A program made the position numbers and the translations under genes. 64,000 nucleotides of DNA, taken from contig CM077647.1 of NCBI GenBank assembly GCA_039707465.1, positions 49,493,110 to 49,557,109 on the forward strand. The letters run 5' to 3'. Below the pieces are notes generated by a model. That model ran no database searches. It was not told the origin of the DNA and saw nothing but the letters and a program-made list of their open reading frames with translations. The stretch is from Rhabdophis nuchalis (taxonomy: Eukaryota > Chordata > Lepidosauria > Squamata > Natricidae). Positions 14,492-27,477 of the stretch are shown here, piece after piece. The stretch's first letter is position 1, and each line of letters opens with the position of its first letter.

Positions 14492-15556
14492 TTAAGACGG
14501 AAAGATATTTTTTGACACTCCTAATAAAGATGATGCCCTCTGAAATGCTAAGCTTCCCACAACAATTTTGATTGCAATGCTCATTCTTAAGCGATCAATG
14601 TTATTATTGCCAGTCAAATCTTGCTAAAAAGGAATATTAAGAGATGAGAAAACCCCAAAGCAGATCTTTTCTGGATAATTCTGCACAAATAGATTGTTCA
14701 CAGTTTGTCACAATGCCCTGATCAAGAGCCAAATGGGTATTGACTTACTCTTGACTTCATCACCATGTGGAAAATAAAAGCTTTGTTTAGCAGCATATTA
14801 AATAAACTTCACATAGTGAAAGGCTTTAGAGATTATTCATTGCCCAGCACAGCACGTTGCCTGTCTGTAAGTCAGACAGGGCTTGAGATGTTCACTTTGT
14901 TCCTGCTGTTAGATGTTACATTCAGCTGAATAATTTAATCTTGAACAATTTCAAAGTCAATGAGTTCTGAGGTGCCCTCGATTCTTCAGAAACATTTGCT
15001 CTTTCCAGGGCAAAAAGCAATTTAGAACATCCCATCACTACAGTTACTGTCCTTTATCACAGAGGTACATTGCTTCTGTTTTAAATGTTTTCTATTGGAA
15101 AAACTATTAAGTCTGTTTGACGATAAAGAATTATTTCCCATTGAAACCATTTGGATAGTCTCAGCTGCAGGCACAGAGATTGTGTGGTATCAAAATCCCT
15201 CATTGGGATGAGAAATTGAGAGAATAATTGTTGTAATTAAAGTACCAGTGTACAACGACAATTGTTCTGAGAGTTGAAATTCAGACATCTTAAAGTTGCC
15301 GAAGTTCAGAAACACTGAGCTAATCGAACAACAAAAGTAGGAGACCCCTGTAGGACTCTAAGTTCAATGATATATCTTTTTGCCTGGGGCCAGAAGAGGT
15401 ACAATGAATCCGCTAACGAAACAAACATTATGGAAAACATGCTCTGTCACAAAATGGGATTTACTAGAAAGCAAGTTAACTTCTCAGCTGGCACTTTCCC
15501 ATCCCAGTGGAGTTTTCTGAGGCCCAAAGGATCACACTAAGTAACATTTCATTTCA
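14492..15556. other. Host DNA, nothing recognised
   Basis: AT-rich. A diverged 'acttaaagttgccgaagttcagaaacactg' type segment near 15285-15320 hints at an old relative of the palindromic hAT MITE, too weak to call. Confidence 0.5.
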
Positions 15557-15770
15557 ATTTAACATTTCAAACCTTTATTGTCAGAGTACAACATGTGTAC
15601 AATGAGATTGGCTGAGCCTCCCTTTGTACACCCCCTCCCCAACACAATACAATTCACAGTGAAAGACAAAAAATCCCTAGCCGAGTGAATCCTATTAACA
15701 AACACCCAGTCCTCCTATTGCACCTTGTGAATGTTGCGCCAGCCTCACAGGTCAATCATACTATGTTGTT
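15557..15770 (-). mobile_element. LINE 3'-end-like fragment
   Basis: Starts with 'aacctttattgtcagagtacaa', the reverse complement of a LINE-type 3' end containing AATAAA, followed by GC-richer sequence (cctccctttgtacaccccc). I recall such sequence as dispersed in squamates but cannot name the family. Confidence 0.4.
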
Positions 15771-15795
15771 GTAGAGTTATTTCTCATTCAGAAGT

Positions 15796-15873
15796 GTGAC
15801 AGCTCTGCTGGCTAGAGAATTCTGGGAGTTGAAGTCCACAAGTCTTCAAGTTGCCAAGTTTGGGAACCCCTGA
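15796..15873. mobile_element. Half of a hAT MITE related to the palindromic family
   Basis: Reads 'gctggctagagaattctgggagttgaagtcc' then 'caagttgccaagtttgggaacccctg', the right arm of the same kind of element as at 1903-2037 and 24008-24142. The left arm is missing. Confidence 0.55.
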
Positions 15874-16064
15874 TTTAGACTCTAAAATACAGGTGGTTTG
15901 GAGAATAACAGGTTCCTACATGGGGAATTCCAAAGTATGTGGTACCACACTACATCGTGAATGTGAAGAATGAGACTTTATGTTTAGTTTCAAAAATTTT
16001 AGAAGAAAATTAGGGCTATTGCTCCTTTTTTGTGTATCTTTTCAAAATGTGTGGGTGTTTTCTG

Positions 16065-16078
16065 CCACCAGGTGGCAG
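16065..16078. promoter_or_regulatory. Candidate CTCF-like motif
   Basis: CCACCAGGTGGCAG fits the vertebrate CTCF core pattern CCA..AG(G/A)(G/T)GGC. It lies in unique AT-rich DNA. Only a sequence match; such matches occur by chance. Confidence 0.3.
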
Positions 16079-17574
16079 CACCTAGCTAATCTTGAAAAGC
16101 ATAGCCAGGTTTGGCCATAATAGTATTTGGATTTGAGACCACCAGAAACTAACAGAATTATGACCCAGACTGATAGATTAAAAAACAATAATTCGCAATA
16201 GCCAATCACTTCCAAAATCGACTCCAAAATTTGCATAAACACATCCATGTTACAAACTTGAGTTGAAGAAGACACTTTCATTTAAATCTGTTTTAGCTTT
16301 TTTGCTTTTAATTTCAGTGTAGCTGCTTGCTGAAATTCATCAGTGCAGGCAGTGGGAGCTTTTAGGCTATAAAAACAGAGAGAGATGAAAATTAGATATA
16401 ATTTCCTGGAAAGACATACTTTTCCATTTTTTGCATAAGATTCTTACCCAATTTTCCTAAGTTCATGCTTTCAGAAATAGCATCACCTCATAATAATGAG
16501 AAAATCCTTAAACATATACTGTGTAAGCATGAGGACTTCACCTTCTTTCTTCATAATAATGACAGTTTTATCAAAATACAGAATATATTGCATCTGTAGA
16601 CCCTGATTAGGCAGCTGCTAGTAGAATTGACAATTCTGTGCAAGCAATCTTCGGTAACCTGGGAGGATGAATTGACATGAGATTGTTCTTGCAATTTCTT
16701 TATTTTTTTCCCCTGCAAATATTGGGGCAAAACTTTAGATAAGCCTAATGTCAATGTCATCATCACCCTCATCTCCATCACATGCTAAGAAATGACACTT
16801 TAAACTACCCAATTACACTATATAGGGTGAGAACCCACCCAATAAACCATTCCCAAAGTCTTTTGGGAATAGCTAGGTTGTGATAGTTTTCCTATACTCC
16901 AGCAGACTTGGTGTTAAGTAAGGGAAGGCTGAGACGTACAAACAGTGATCCCATTTCTGTCTAAACACCCCCAAACACACCAATACTTTATACTTTTATA
17001 CAAGTATACCAATGATTCAATTTCTCTCGCTGGTAGTCTTTATCCACATATGTTACAAAAGGGCCATTGACTTTAACCCACAGAAGAAAAGAAGACTCTC
17101 AAAGTATATAAGGTGAGGCCAGAGAGAACTGAATGGGCTCAACAAATTGTAATGATTATTGGCTGCTCCAGAGGACAAATGGAAATGTAATAATGGGTCT
17201 TAAACAGAAACATTCTTCTATGCTATATAAAAAGTGGTAATTTTTACTTGTGAGCAATACATTTTGCTCTCCTGGGACATGAAATCCTGCCACTGAATTA
17301 GTAGAGAAAGCTTTTGTATGTTAAAGCTTCTTGCAAATCTATCAGTGAAAATAATGGGGGGGGAAATAAACTCCTATTGCATTCACTGCAGCTCCTGTTC
17401 TTTGCCAGACATCTGGAAAGCAATTGTGGGATTAGTATACTGACCTATATAGTCCTTTGGTCTAACAAAAAAAAAAAAGTTTTTCCCCCCAAACCTTTTA
17501 AAGTGCATGGAGGAATAGTGCTGTCCAGAAAATTATTTTGCCCCGGTCAGTGGAAGACACAGTATTACATAGCT
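16079..17574. other. Host DNA, nothing recognised
   Basis: No gene or repeat identified. Confidence 0.5.
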
Positions 17575-17672
17575 TGTTCTAAATATGGTTGCATTTCCCT
17601 TTCTGTTCCTTATCCTGTTTGTTCTAAATATGCTTGCATTTCCCTTTCTGTTGCAGTTCCCTTGTCCTGTTT
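17575..17672. repeat. 45-bp tandem duplication
   Basis: A block beginning TGTTCTAAATATGGTTGCAT at 17575 is repeated from 17620 with one early substitution (GGTTGC to GCTTGC) and then a small insertion. About two copies. Confidence 0.8.
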
Positions 17673-17766
17673 TTGTGTCTAATTGAATTTATAAACCACC
17701 TTTTAAAATGAGCTTTCTACAAGCAGCATATAGCGGTTACAATTTTAAGTAATTATTAAAACCTGC

Positions 17767-18010
17767 AACTAAAATAGGTCTTGGAGTTCTTCTAGTTCAA
17801 CCCTCTGTCATGAGACCCAATATAAATGGCTGTCCAATCTCGTCTTTAAAATCTCTAGTGATGGACCACCCACCACTTCTTGGGACAAGTTGTCCCACTA
17901 ATTAATTGTCCTCATTGTCAGGAAATTTCTCCTTAGTTCTTACATTGCTTTTCTCCTTGATAAGTTTCCATTCATTGCTTCTTGTCCTGCCTTCAGGTGC
18001 TCCACAGTTC
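17767..18010 (-). mobile_element. CR1 LINE 3' end
   Basis: On the minus strand it reads through the conserved CR1 3' region: 'aggacaagaagcaatgaatgg', 'aactaaggagaaatttcctgac', 'ttaattagtgggacaacttg', 'ggacagccatttatattgg', ending 'gttgaactagaagaactcca'. This is the end of ORF2 plus 3' UTR of CR1 in reptiles and birds. The simple-repeat tail is lost; moderately diverged. Confidence 0.85.
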
Positions 18011-19672
18011 ATGTGGCAACTGTACTAGAGTAATCCTTTTGCTTAGCATTATGTCTTAAGAAGGCAGGTCTGGCCATGGCATACTGGATATCCCTGTCCT
18101 CAGGAAGTTGGTGTAGATGCCATCTTTTTATTATTCTACTATTCTGTTACTCTTTACGTTCTTACCAATGATATGCTTAAACAGTCTTCAACCTGATGAT
18201 CAGATTACATTAGCCATATGATTTTATAAAAATCTGCTATATTTGATTTTGAAATTAATTGTACATTTCATTTTATAGGTAAGCCATCATTGTCCTGCTT
18301 TCGCTTTTCACTTCAATACTGTTAAAATTTGTTGTAAATCCTCATAAGAACTAGCAATGGTCAATAGATGAGTAGCTTCTTAGAATAGGAAGATAGTGGG
18401 ATAGGTAACAATGAACCCCAGATTGGTTCCATCCCATTTAATTATTCCTTATCTTTTGTTATCATTGATATTAGCATTCAACAAGAAGTAATTCGCAATG
18501 TCTCTTAAGTTTCAATATATCCATTTATCTAGTTGCGAATCATACTAAACTCCATAACACTCTGTCTAGAACTAAATACTTTTGTCTTATATTTGTAATT
18601 TTGTAATCAGGACTTTCAGCATCATTGTCCAGAACTTTATAATTGTTTATTCAATCCAGGAACTTCATTGATCATCATGATTCTAAAAGGTTTCAAAAAT
18701 AGCTTAAAAGGTTTCTCTGGTGCCTTTGCAGTTTTTCAGCTGGGTTGAGAAGACACTCAAAGAAATAGTTAAATTTGTGTGCGCATAATTCATCCGAAAG
18801 ATCTGGAATGTATAAACATAGCACTTTTCTTTCTCTCTCACTCACTTCGTTAGGCCCTTTAGAATTTGATCCAAGCCTGGGAGTTTAAAAGTCCCATTTT
18901 GTGTAATCAGGTTTGGGTTGAACATGATTGCTGAATTATTTTAAATTGAAGACACATGTTTTGAAGGCTACGCTCTGTATATTTTTCCATGATGGTGTCC
19001 ATTAGGTCTTATCCACCGAGGCTATCTTCATTCCTTTTGCACTGGGATTAAGAAATAACGAAGCATATCTATGTGGACACAGTCAAAAGAATGTGGTTCT
19101 AGTTAAGGAGGGTAAAGTTGGGGAAATTATCTTGCATGCATTACTTAAGGCTTTTCCATCATCTTCTCCCCCACCCGCCCGCCCCCTGCACCCACCATTT
19201 TCAAGAGTCCTTGTGATTGCCTGAAAGCATTGTTTTCACTCAGACATACAGGTATTTGCAACTCTATGGCACTCATTTGTTTTAGCCTTATACTTATTTT
19301 TGAACCAATATTTAATTTAACCTATTTGTCACCTCTAAAAGATTCTCCAGTCTTGTGTGCATCTGATGCTTGTTTTGCCATATGCCATTCTTTGATAACA
19401 TCCCCATGATCTTTCTCTTTATTTATTTGTATCCTGCCTTTATTATTTTTATAATTAATTCATGGTTAAATGTGTATGTTTTAATGCTGTGTTTTTCATA
19501 GACAGATTGGTCTTTATGCAAAAGAAGTATATTTTCATTGGTATTCCTTTAAGTGTGAAGATGCCACTTCATACATATTAGTCTTGAAATACGGTGTCTT
19601 GAAATTTCACATTTTTAAACTATATAACCTAAAAAGGATTCCCTCAAGCCCATATTATCAGATAAACTAAAT
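18011..19672. other. Host DNA, nothing recognised
   Basis: AT-rich with a short pyrimidine tract at 19167-19198. No gene seen. Confidence 0.5.
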
Positions 19673-19765
19673 GTAGGCCTCAGTAAGCCTGGTAGCATCT
19701 AACTGATCTTAGAAGTTAAGCAGGGTGAGCCCTGGTTAGAATTTGGGTGGGGAAATCTGTTGGAA
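19673..19765 (+). pseudogene. 5S rRNA-related sequence (pseudogene or 5S-derived SINE)
   Basis: Resembles 5S rRNA from the middle of the gene: 'aactgatcttagaagttaagcagggtgagccctggttag' aligns with the 5S internal promoter region (gatctcggaagctaagcagggtcgggcctggttag), followed by a degraded 'tacttggatgggagaccgcc' part (aatttgggtggggaaatctg). The first 35 bases resemble the 5S 5' part only loosely. Too mutated to be a functional gene; squamates have dispersed 5S-like repeats. Confidence 0.6.
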
Positions 19766-20793
19766 TTCAAGAATTATTGACTTAGAAGTTGTTGGTTTTT
19801 TTTAAAAAATCACATTCTTATAGCATGGCTGAAAGCATTGTTTACTATAAAAACGGTAACTGGGACTTGACTCAAGGGTACCCTTACTTTTAGTCCGTTT
19901 TTAAGCTAGAGATTATCAAAAATTTTAAAAAGATTACCTCAGCAAAGCAGTTACCTTTGGAGAAAAGGGGAGATTGTAAATAAAATACTTATTATGCATA
20001 TGCTTAAAGTAAAAATATTAACCAATATACAGAGACTTGGCTGCAACAAAGAAAAAAAAAAGTCTAAAACATAATTAGTACTGAAGGAATGAAATAAAGT
20101 ATCATTTAATTATCATTGGTTTTTTTCAGTACTTTTACAATTGTGAACCAGAAACAAAATCTATACTTTTTTCAATTGAATTGATTTTCTTTTCCATCAT
20201 GCAAAGCTTAATTATCATCAAAATAGCCACCAAGTTACCACTTTTATTTCTGTTTAGAAGAAAAAGTACTAATAACTTACACATTTTGTTCAAAGAAGGT
20301 CCTTTGAAGATTTAAAAAAAAGGGGGGGAGGGGTATTTCTTTGAATTGTTTCAAATAAATAAGAGGAAGTCTTCAAAGAGATCTCCATTCGGGTATGGCT
20401 AAAACCATAATTGTTTTGCCTTAGCTATTACATTTTTCCTGGACTGAAGACAATTCTTTACAAGAAACAAATGCATAAGTTCACATCATTTATTTTTAGT
20501 GGTGAAATGACAATTATTTTTGTACATCATTTCCTACTTTATTATTATTTTCTGTTTATTACATTTTTTCCCTAATTTGGTGACATTGATGAATTTTTAT
20601 ATATTTTTTCCATTTGAATAAAATTTGTTTTGCCTGGATGTATATCACAGTCCATTCATAAATCTCTTATAAAAACATTTAGATAAAAATATTATTGGAC
20701 ATTTGCAGCACAAGCTCCCTGATTCACCTCTGTTTTTAATTGTCCTTGGTTTTTTTTATTATTATTAAAAGTTGGCATTTGCAAAACAAAGTA
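19766..20793. other. Host DNA, nothing recognised
   Basis: AT-rich; no feature supported. Confidence 0.5.
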
Positions 20794-21530
20794 CCATATT
20801 TTTTGAAGTATAAGATGCTCCAAAGTATAAGATGTACCTAGTTTTTTGGGGAGGAAAACAAGAAAAAAAAATTCTGTCTCCCAGCAATTTGCCTCCTTGC
20901 AGCAAACAGCAAACAGCCTGTTTCAGTTTCAGTTTAGCCTGATTAGCACAAGAAAAAAATGTGCCTTTGCCTCTGTCTCCCAGCAATTTGCCTCCTTACA
21001 GCAAACAGCATGTTTCAGCTTTAATTTCAGCACAGCCTGATTAGCACAAGCAGCTAATTGTTGGTTGGATCAGCCTCACAATGATCAGCTGTTTCAGGCT
21101 GCAGGGATTGCCATGGTCTATTGCCACCTCCGTGCACTTTCAGCCTCTGCACACCCCATTTTCAGCCCCTGTGTGCCCCATTTTCCACCCGTTCCGGGAA
21201 GCAGGGATGACAATGGGCAGAAAATGGGATACACGGAGGCTGAAAACAGGACATATGGAGGCAGCAATAGGCAATCCCTGCAGCCTGAAACAGCTGCTGG
21301 TTGGGAGGATGATCCAACCGACAATTAGCTTCTTGTGCTAATCAAGCTATGCTGAAGTTTAAACTGAAACAGGCTGTTTTCTGTTTGCTGCAAGGAGGCA
21401 AATTGCTGGGAGGCAGAGGCCAAAGAGTGAAGGACAGTGGGTGGGCAGGGCTACATTCAGTATATAAGATGTACCCAAATTTTCACCCTCTTTTGGGGGG
21501 TAAGTGCGTCTTATACTCCAAAAAATACAG
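20794..21530. mobile_element. Tc1/mariner-like non-autonomous DNA transposon (737 bp)
   Basis: The left end CCATATTTTTTGAAGTATAA and the right end, reversed, CTGTATTTTTTGGAGTATAA are inverted repeats flanked by TA on both sides (20792-20793 and 21531-21532). The interior has repeated modules, for example the 'cagcaatttgcctcctt' block at about 20882 and 20977 and its inverted form near 21390-21410, so it is itself partly palindromic. No transposase. Confidence 0.75.
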
Positions 21531-21649
21531 TACCATTCTCTGCTTGAATCTTTCTTTCTAAGTTCATCTCCTACCAAAAGTAGACTGCCTTTTGTTGTTT
21601 CCTGTTGTTGTATCTTCAAGGAAGTTTTTGACATCTGGCAAACAGAACT

Positions 21650-21885
21650 GGACAACTGGCCCCGGCCAACTTGCAATAGTGCAACTCACTGTGGTATAAT
21701 TCAGTAAAGGACAACTCAAGAATTGCAGCTCACTTCAACCTCTCTTGATTTATCCCGCATTGAATTGTCCCGTGGCAAGTAGTTCTGCCGCAAATTGTGC
21801 CATAGCAAGTCAGCCAGGATGAGTTGACCAATGTGAGATGGCTGGGGTGAGTCAGTCTGGGTGAGTCAACTGTGGCAAGTTGTCC
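21650..21885. mobile_element. Small MITE with GGACAACT termini
   Basis: The left end GGACAACTGGCCCCGGCCAA is mirrored at the right by sequence that reversed reads GGACAACTTGCCACAGTTGA. The interior is rich in similar 'ggtgagtcaactgtggcaagt' units. Superfamily uncertain; TA-flanked on the right only. Confidence 0.55.
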
Positions 21886-21962
21886 TAGACCCCTTGGCAA
21901 ATGACTGGACTACTCCCTGCATTTTTTTGGCAATATTTTGGAAATGTTTTATAATTGTCTCC

Positions 21963-22081
21963 TTCTTATGGCTGAGAGGAAGTGGCTGGCCCAAGGTCAT
22001 CAACTTGCCAAGTTGAGATTAGAACCCAGGATTTCCCACTTTTTGGTTTGATGCCCTAACCACTATATCAAATTGGCTCTC
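21963..22081 (-). mobile_element. tRNA-derived SINE (5' half)
   Basis: Minus strand starts GAGAGCCAATTTGATATAGTGGTTAGGGC (split here: GAGAGCCAATTTGATATAG then TGGTTAGGGC), a tRNA-like head with a box A, followed by box B-like GGGTTCTAATC and then the body 'gaccttgggccagccacttcc'. This is a common squamate tRNA SINE, different from the families at 3.9/31 kb and 2.3 kb. Confidence 0.75.
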
Positions 22082-22477
22082 AAGATGACCTACCATAAAG
22101 CAGTAAAGTTAGATCATTTCCAGTTCTTGTTATTGAAACTATAACTCAGCCATTGGGGCAAGCAAATTATGCTAGCATACTTTCTTTGCCAGCTCAAGGA
22201 CTGGAAGAATGCACATTCACGCAGCCATGGGGAAGAGCCCAAAACGGACAGTATGCATCATAAAATTGAATTGAACATAATTGAAATGTCTATTCCAGAA
22301 TGACTTCTTACCTATTATGAAGAGCTGTGTTTTATTACTTGTGAAATTCTGAATTCAGAATAATATCCATAACCTGAATTTCTCTTCTCCAAAGCTGCTT
22401 CTTAGATATGTTAAAAGACTTGACAGCTTTTTTATCAAATAGAGATGAATTTGTAGCTTGTCAGTGTCACAAGCTAC
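22082..22477. other. Host DNA, nothing recognised
   Basis: No feature seen. Confidence 0.5.
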
Positions 22478-22485
22478 CTTTAAAC

Positions 22486-22785
22486 CAGGGATCCTCAAAC
22501 TTTTTAAACAGAGGTCCAATTCATGGTCCCTCAGACTGTTTGGGGGGATGGACTGGCTGGGTGGGCCTGCCCAGATCTGGGGCATCTGTGCACCCCGTTT
22601 TTCACACACACACCCTACCTCCAGAAGCATTCTGCAGGCCATAATTGTTGGCCTTACCTTTTAGTTCCAGCCCATAGGGCTCATGAAGGTAAGTCCTGTG
22701 CTAGGCCAAAAGGTGGATAGGGCAATGTGGGTGAAGCAGCATCATGGCAGCATGTGGCCCTTGGGCCATAGTTGGAGTACCCATG
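22486..22785. mobile_element. hAT-type MITE (300 bp)
   Basis: Left end CAGGGATCCTCAAACTTTTT and right end, reversed, CATGGGTACTCCAACTATGG form imperfect inverted repeats. Flanks CTTTAAAC (22478-22485) and CTTTAACC (22786-22793) agree at 7 of 8 bases, the hAT target-duplication size. GC-richer than surroundings, no transposase. Confidence 0.8.
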
Positions 22786-22793
22786 CTTTAACC

Positions 22794-24007
22794 AACTGTC
22801 AATGTTGCCCTTTCCGAAGAAGAGATTAATTTCTTCAAGTCTCTAGTCATGCTCTCCTGTTCACATATCAAACCAAGCTGGAGCCTTCTAGCCACTGCAA
22901 AGCCCTGTCAGTCAGCATCCAATCATCTTCCATTCTGGCAATGAGTACACATTTTATTTGCTATTTGTAAAATATGTCAGGATTACCACTTAAAATATCC
23001 AGTGTCTCCTCTGATATTCTAGTTCCATCTGAATGATGAATGATGAGAACCAATTTCTTCTTACTCAATGAAGTATTATTGTACCATTCTTATGATAGTC
23101 GGTAATGAGTTAGATAGAACAATGCAAATGCCTCATCTTTTCTGTGTTATCTTTGTATATAGGAAATCTATTCATTTATTCCTTTTTTTTCTTCCCCCTC
23201 TTTGTTATATTCTCATAATTGCCTCTTGGACAAATTATTGCATTTACTATCTATGGTCCCCTCTGATTCTGATGCCCATGATGACTTTTATCTCTTGTTT
23301 TTCATCCTAGATCTCATGATATATTGCTTCTGCCTTGCAGCAAAGGCCTTGTTATGTGTATAGCAGGTATTCTAAATTATTGTCGGCAGTTATTTCTTTG
23401 ATCTTAACTCTGCTGTTCTCTGCATATACAATAAAGCTAACATACTTGCACATTTAATTTGACAACATAGTTCTAGTTGTGCCAGAGCATTTGTAATTGC
23501 ACAAAATTATTTAGTTTCTCCCCAAATAAAATTAAAGTTAAAATAATTGTTTAATTTTATTTTCATGGCCAAATCTCTCACAACTGCAGACAACAGAACT
23601 ACAAACTCCTGAGAATTTGGCATTCCCACATGCAGCCTATGTGACTGCAACATTTCCTGCATGGCCAATGGATTATATACCCATAGGGAGACTTAATACG
23701 CTTCTTTAAGCTAAGCTTGCTAAAGATATGGCTGATATGTAAGAAGTCTCAGAAACATCATACATGTAACCAAACTAAATTCGTTGACTTAGAAATGATT
23801 GGCATTCAATATAAGTCTGGATTAGAAATATATAAAAATACAAATCACACTAAGGCATAACATAATAAGTTCGGTTTTGGTTTTATGTGTTGCATAAACT
23901 CAATAAATTATGGCTTATTCAACGAAATATAAATTAGTTCCACAGATGATCCTAACCTGCAAACTGCTGGTTGAGCTATTTCTTTGTTTAAAAGAAATAC
24001 ATGTAGT
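22794..24007. other. Host DNA, nothing recognised
   Basis: AT-rich, short frames only. Confidence 0.5.
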
Positions 24008-24142
24008 CAGGGATCTCCAACATTTGCAACTTTAACTCTGAAGGATATCAGCTCCCAGAATTCTCCAGCCAGCAAAGCTGGCTGGAGAAGTCTGGGAGAT
24101 GAAGTCCTTCAGACTTAAAGTTGCAAAGGTTGGAGACCCCTG
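24008..24142. mobile_element. Palindromic hAT-type MITE, copy 2 (135 bp)
   Basis: Same element as 1903-2037, same length, with the same central CCAGCAAAGCTGGCTGG. The left arm has diverged more (ATTTGC for CTTTGC, ATATCAGCTCCCAG in place of the matching stretch), so the palindrome is less perfect. An 8-bp flanking duplication is not clear here, suggesting an older insertion. Confidence 0.85.
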
Positions 24143-27100
24143 GTTTAGAAGAAACTATTTTTTCTAATATTAAAAAAAAATCAGGTATGTTTATTTCACA
24201 ATTCTTCTTTGTTTCTAAGCAATTCTTCTCAAATTACCACCACCACAACTACTGCAAAAAAAGAAAAAAAAGAAAGAACATGGCCTCCATTCAAGAACAA
24301 AATTATTCTCATTGCTATTAAAACATGTGCAATTCCTCTGAGCATGTACTGAGCGTGCCAAATAGCTCTCATGGTTCCCCCTTCCATTCTTTTAATCTTT
24401 CTTTTACTCTCTTTGTTTCATTAGTAAAGGCTGCTGACAATACTAATAATTGTATTTTGTTTCCTTTTTTTTAAGGAAAGACTTTTTCATTTTCCAGAAC
24501 ATTGATGGGAATAAATTCATATGTGAGCGTGTATAGTTTATGCTTTGTTTAATTGCTTTTGTGATAGACAGGATCTAAGTTATATATGAAAGGAACTCTT
24601 TTTTGATCTTCCTCCAATGCTTAATTATAAGTCTGCTCCAACTAATTTACTTCATGCATCCACAGCTGCTATTCCTTTGTCATCCGTTTATTTTTGTTTT
24701 GAAATCTGAATGGCATCGAGGCCTTGCCTGAAAGTCATCAGTTTCAGAACAACTATCCCAGATGCCTCATTACAGTATTCATTTCACAAGGTTGTTTGGC
24801 TGCTTAGCGCCTTGCATTCATCCCCCTCCCCCTTATTGAGACAGGGAGAGCATGAGATGGAAAATGTTCTTTTGAAAAACTCTGTGTGGAATATTTGGCT
24901 TGTTGCAATCAGCAGATTGTTTGACTTTGTGATACAGAAGACACAGACTGAATGGAAAATAGTGCCATTTGCAGCCAAACAGTTTGGATGGCCTATGCCA
25001 ATTATACATGACAATTTTGTAGCTTTTTAATAAAATAGTTTTGGAACTTTCAAAGGAGAGGCTTCTTCTTATCATCCAAAGGAAATGAGTTAAGGGAGTA
25101 CTATAATTTAGGAAAGAGATCTATATACTGTTAATACTTATAGTGCCATGAAAATGCCAAATGTGTTAGTTTGATCAGCTTGTACTTTTCCTAGGAAAAT
25201 TAGTAAATTAGTAAAATGATAAAGAGGATGAAAACAATATGCAGCTCAGGAAGTGATATATAAACACAGGTTATTGTGTAAGACAGAAACAATAGAAATG
25301 AAGACAGGTTGGGAAATATCATAAGGGCTGGCATTTAAGGAATCCAATGTAGGCAAAAATTCCTAAACATTTAATAGGATGAATTAACAGAATCTTCTCA
25401 GAAAATTGTAACATCAATGAATCAAGATCACCTGGTTCCCTTCTTACTGAATAGTTCAAAGGCCAACTGTCCAATATGTGTGTGTGTACAGGAATGCCGG
25501 AAAGGAGCCAGCGAGGCCCTGCATCCCACATGGGATGGCTTTGCATACCATTTGCAGCATGCATGCCATAGATTCACCACCATGGAACTATAGTAGTTGG
25601 ATTTCAGATCACAGAAGATGTTGAGTTTTTAATAATGAATTCCACTAACTGATTTAACTGAATCCTGATCAGGAACTTGAGTGCCTCTGTCAGAACCTGA
25701 ATACTTTTAAAGGAAGCAACAAACTTAGTTAAATTGTATCTGATGAATTTACAATCCAGGCAATAAAATTGCTGAAGCAAGATGAAATGCTGACCCCCAA
25801 ATGAAAACTGAAGGTACTTTCTATTGGCATTATCAGATGTGGCTTGGAATTTGCTCAAGAAATAGACAGAGACTCTGACCAATCAATAGTGTACCAGGTG
25901 ATGGTTTCCCTGGTGTGATTATGATTTGTCCAAACATATAAACTTTCTGCATAGATCTGTAGTTATATCTACCAGTGCTCTATATCTTTAATACTGGCTG
26001 CCCAAAACCTTAAGTTGCTTTGTTTGTTTTTAATCCTTGCTAATGGTCAATGTGAGATGATCGTTTACGTATTTCATCCATTTTTAGAAACATCTAGTTT
26101 CCTGAATGTGTGGTCTATTTTCAAGGTTCAACCATGCAATTTAAAAAGTGGGTGCTAAAATTGTTTTGATTTCCCCCCTGTTCGTAATCGGTTTATTTTT
26201 AATTGCCTCAGCCATCATTGTGTAGAAAAAAAGGAAGGGAGGATAATGCAAAATCAGCAAGGTTATAACACTGTGACTACCCTTCCAAATATGCAGTAGT
26301 TTTGCTGCTGCAAATTATCATGTAAAGACTTGTTCCTTCTTCATTAGCAAGCAATCCTGCTTGAACCTACTTGAGGCAGCACATTTTTTCAGCTTGGTGG
26401 TGCCCATGGAATTACTTTAGCTTATCCCATGATATAAAAATGTCCATCAGGCTAGTATTAAAGATAAGCCTGACAGATTGCAGTTGTCCTTACTCTTTTT
26501 TCAAGTGTCTTTCACCTCACTCAGTGTAATTTTGGAATCTCTTCTGCCCTTGATTGATTTCCTCTCTTTAATGGCAGGCTCCCTGTCCCCTCTCTATTAA
26601 TTGCTGCTCTGTCTCCTGATCTAATCACACAGACCCAGTGGCCGGAAGTAGCCAGGATGCTGAAGAATTGCCTGTTGGAACCCGAGATTGGGAAATAACA
26701 TATGTCTGCAGCTTCTAATGTTAATGAAGACAACTTTATCACAATAGTCCCATACAAATGCAAATGTATGCAGATTGTTTACTTAGACAAGAGCTTTCAT
26801 GCATCAATCTCCTCTTCTCCCTCCCCTTTTTGCTCCTTCTCTGGGAAGGGAGATTGTTGTTATTCCAGTCATATCACCCCTGATTTTATTATCTCTCATA
26901 GCCATAAAAATGACAAGAAAATGGATTATTTTCCTCCAGACAAGCCTCTTCTGTTCCTGGTGTACTTTCATGCATTGAACTAAAAAATACTGACACTATC
27001 AGATAGTTCATAGACTTCTTTAATTAAATAAGGAGCCAGGGTTTTTGAATAAAGAAACCTATATCTGTATAAGTAAAACATTTCTACCCTTTTTGAATAA

Positions 27101-27477
27101 ATGCATAGCCTGAAAGAAGGGTAACAGTTAAGGATTTAATTAGTCACATTAACACATCATGTATTTAAAGTGGGTAAAAGAGGTCACACCTGTCCCTGTC
27201 CCATATACATCTTCATATTTAATACCTGTAATATTTGTAAAATAAACCATTTATTATATGCAATAACATTGACATTGGGATAAAAAGGTAAACTTGGTAG
27301 ATGATTTTGGAAGATTCATTTGATTTTGATTTTTTCCCCCAGAACATCACTATTTGTGTTTTCTGTTTGGTCTTGCATCACCAGTTCAATCAAACTATCT
27401 TATGTATAAAAGCATAAAACACATTAACCAAGGTGAACAACCCCTCTGCTTATACTTGACCAAGATTCAGTAGTATA
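24143..27477. other. AT-rich host DNA, nothing recognised
   Basis: Open frames at 24710-25030 (106 codons) and 25604-25882 show no family features. No RNA gene or clear repeat. Confidence 0.5.

Noticed and set aside
24710..25075. 106-codon frame with overlapping antisense frames
   Set aside because: Length is within chance expectation and no motif is recognisable.
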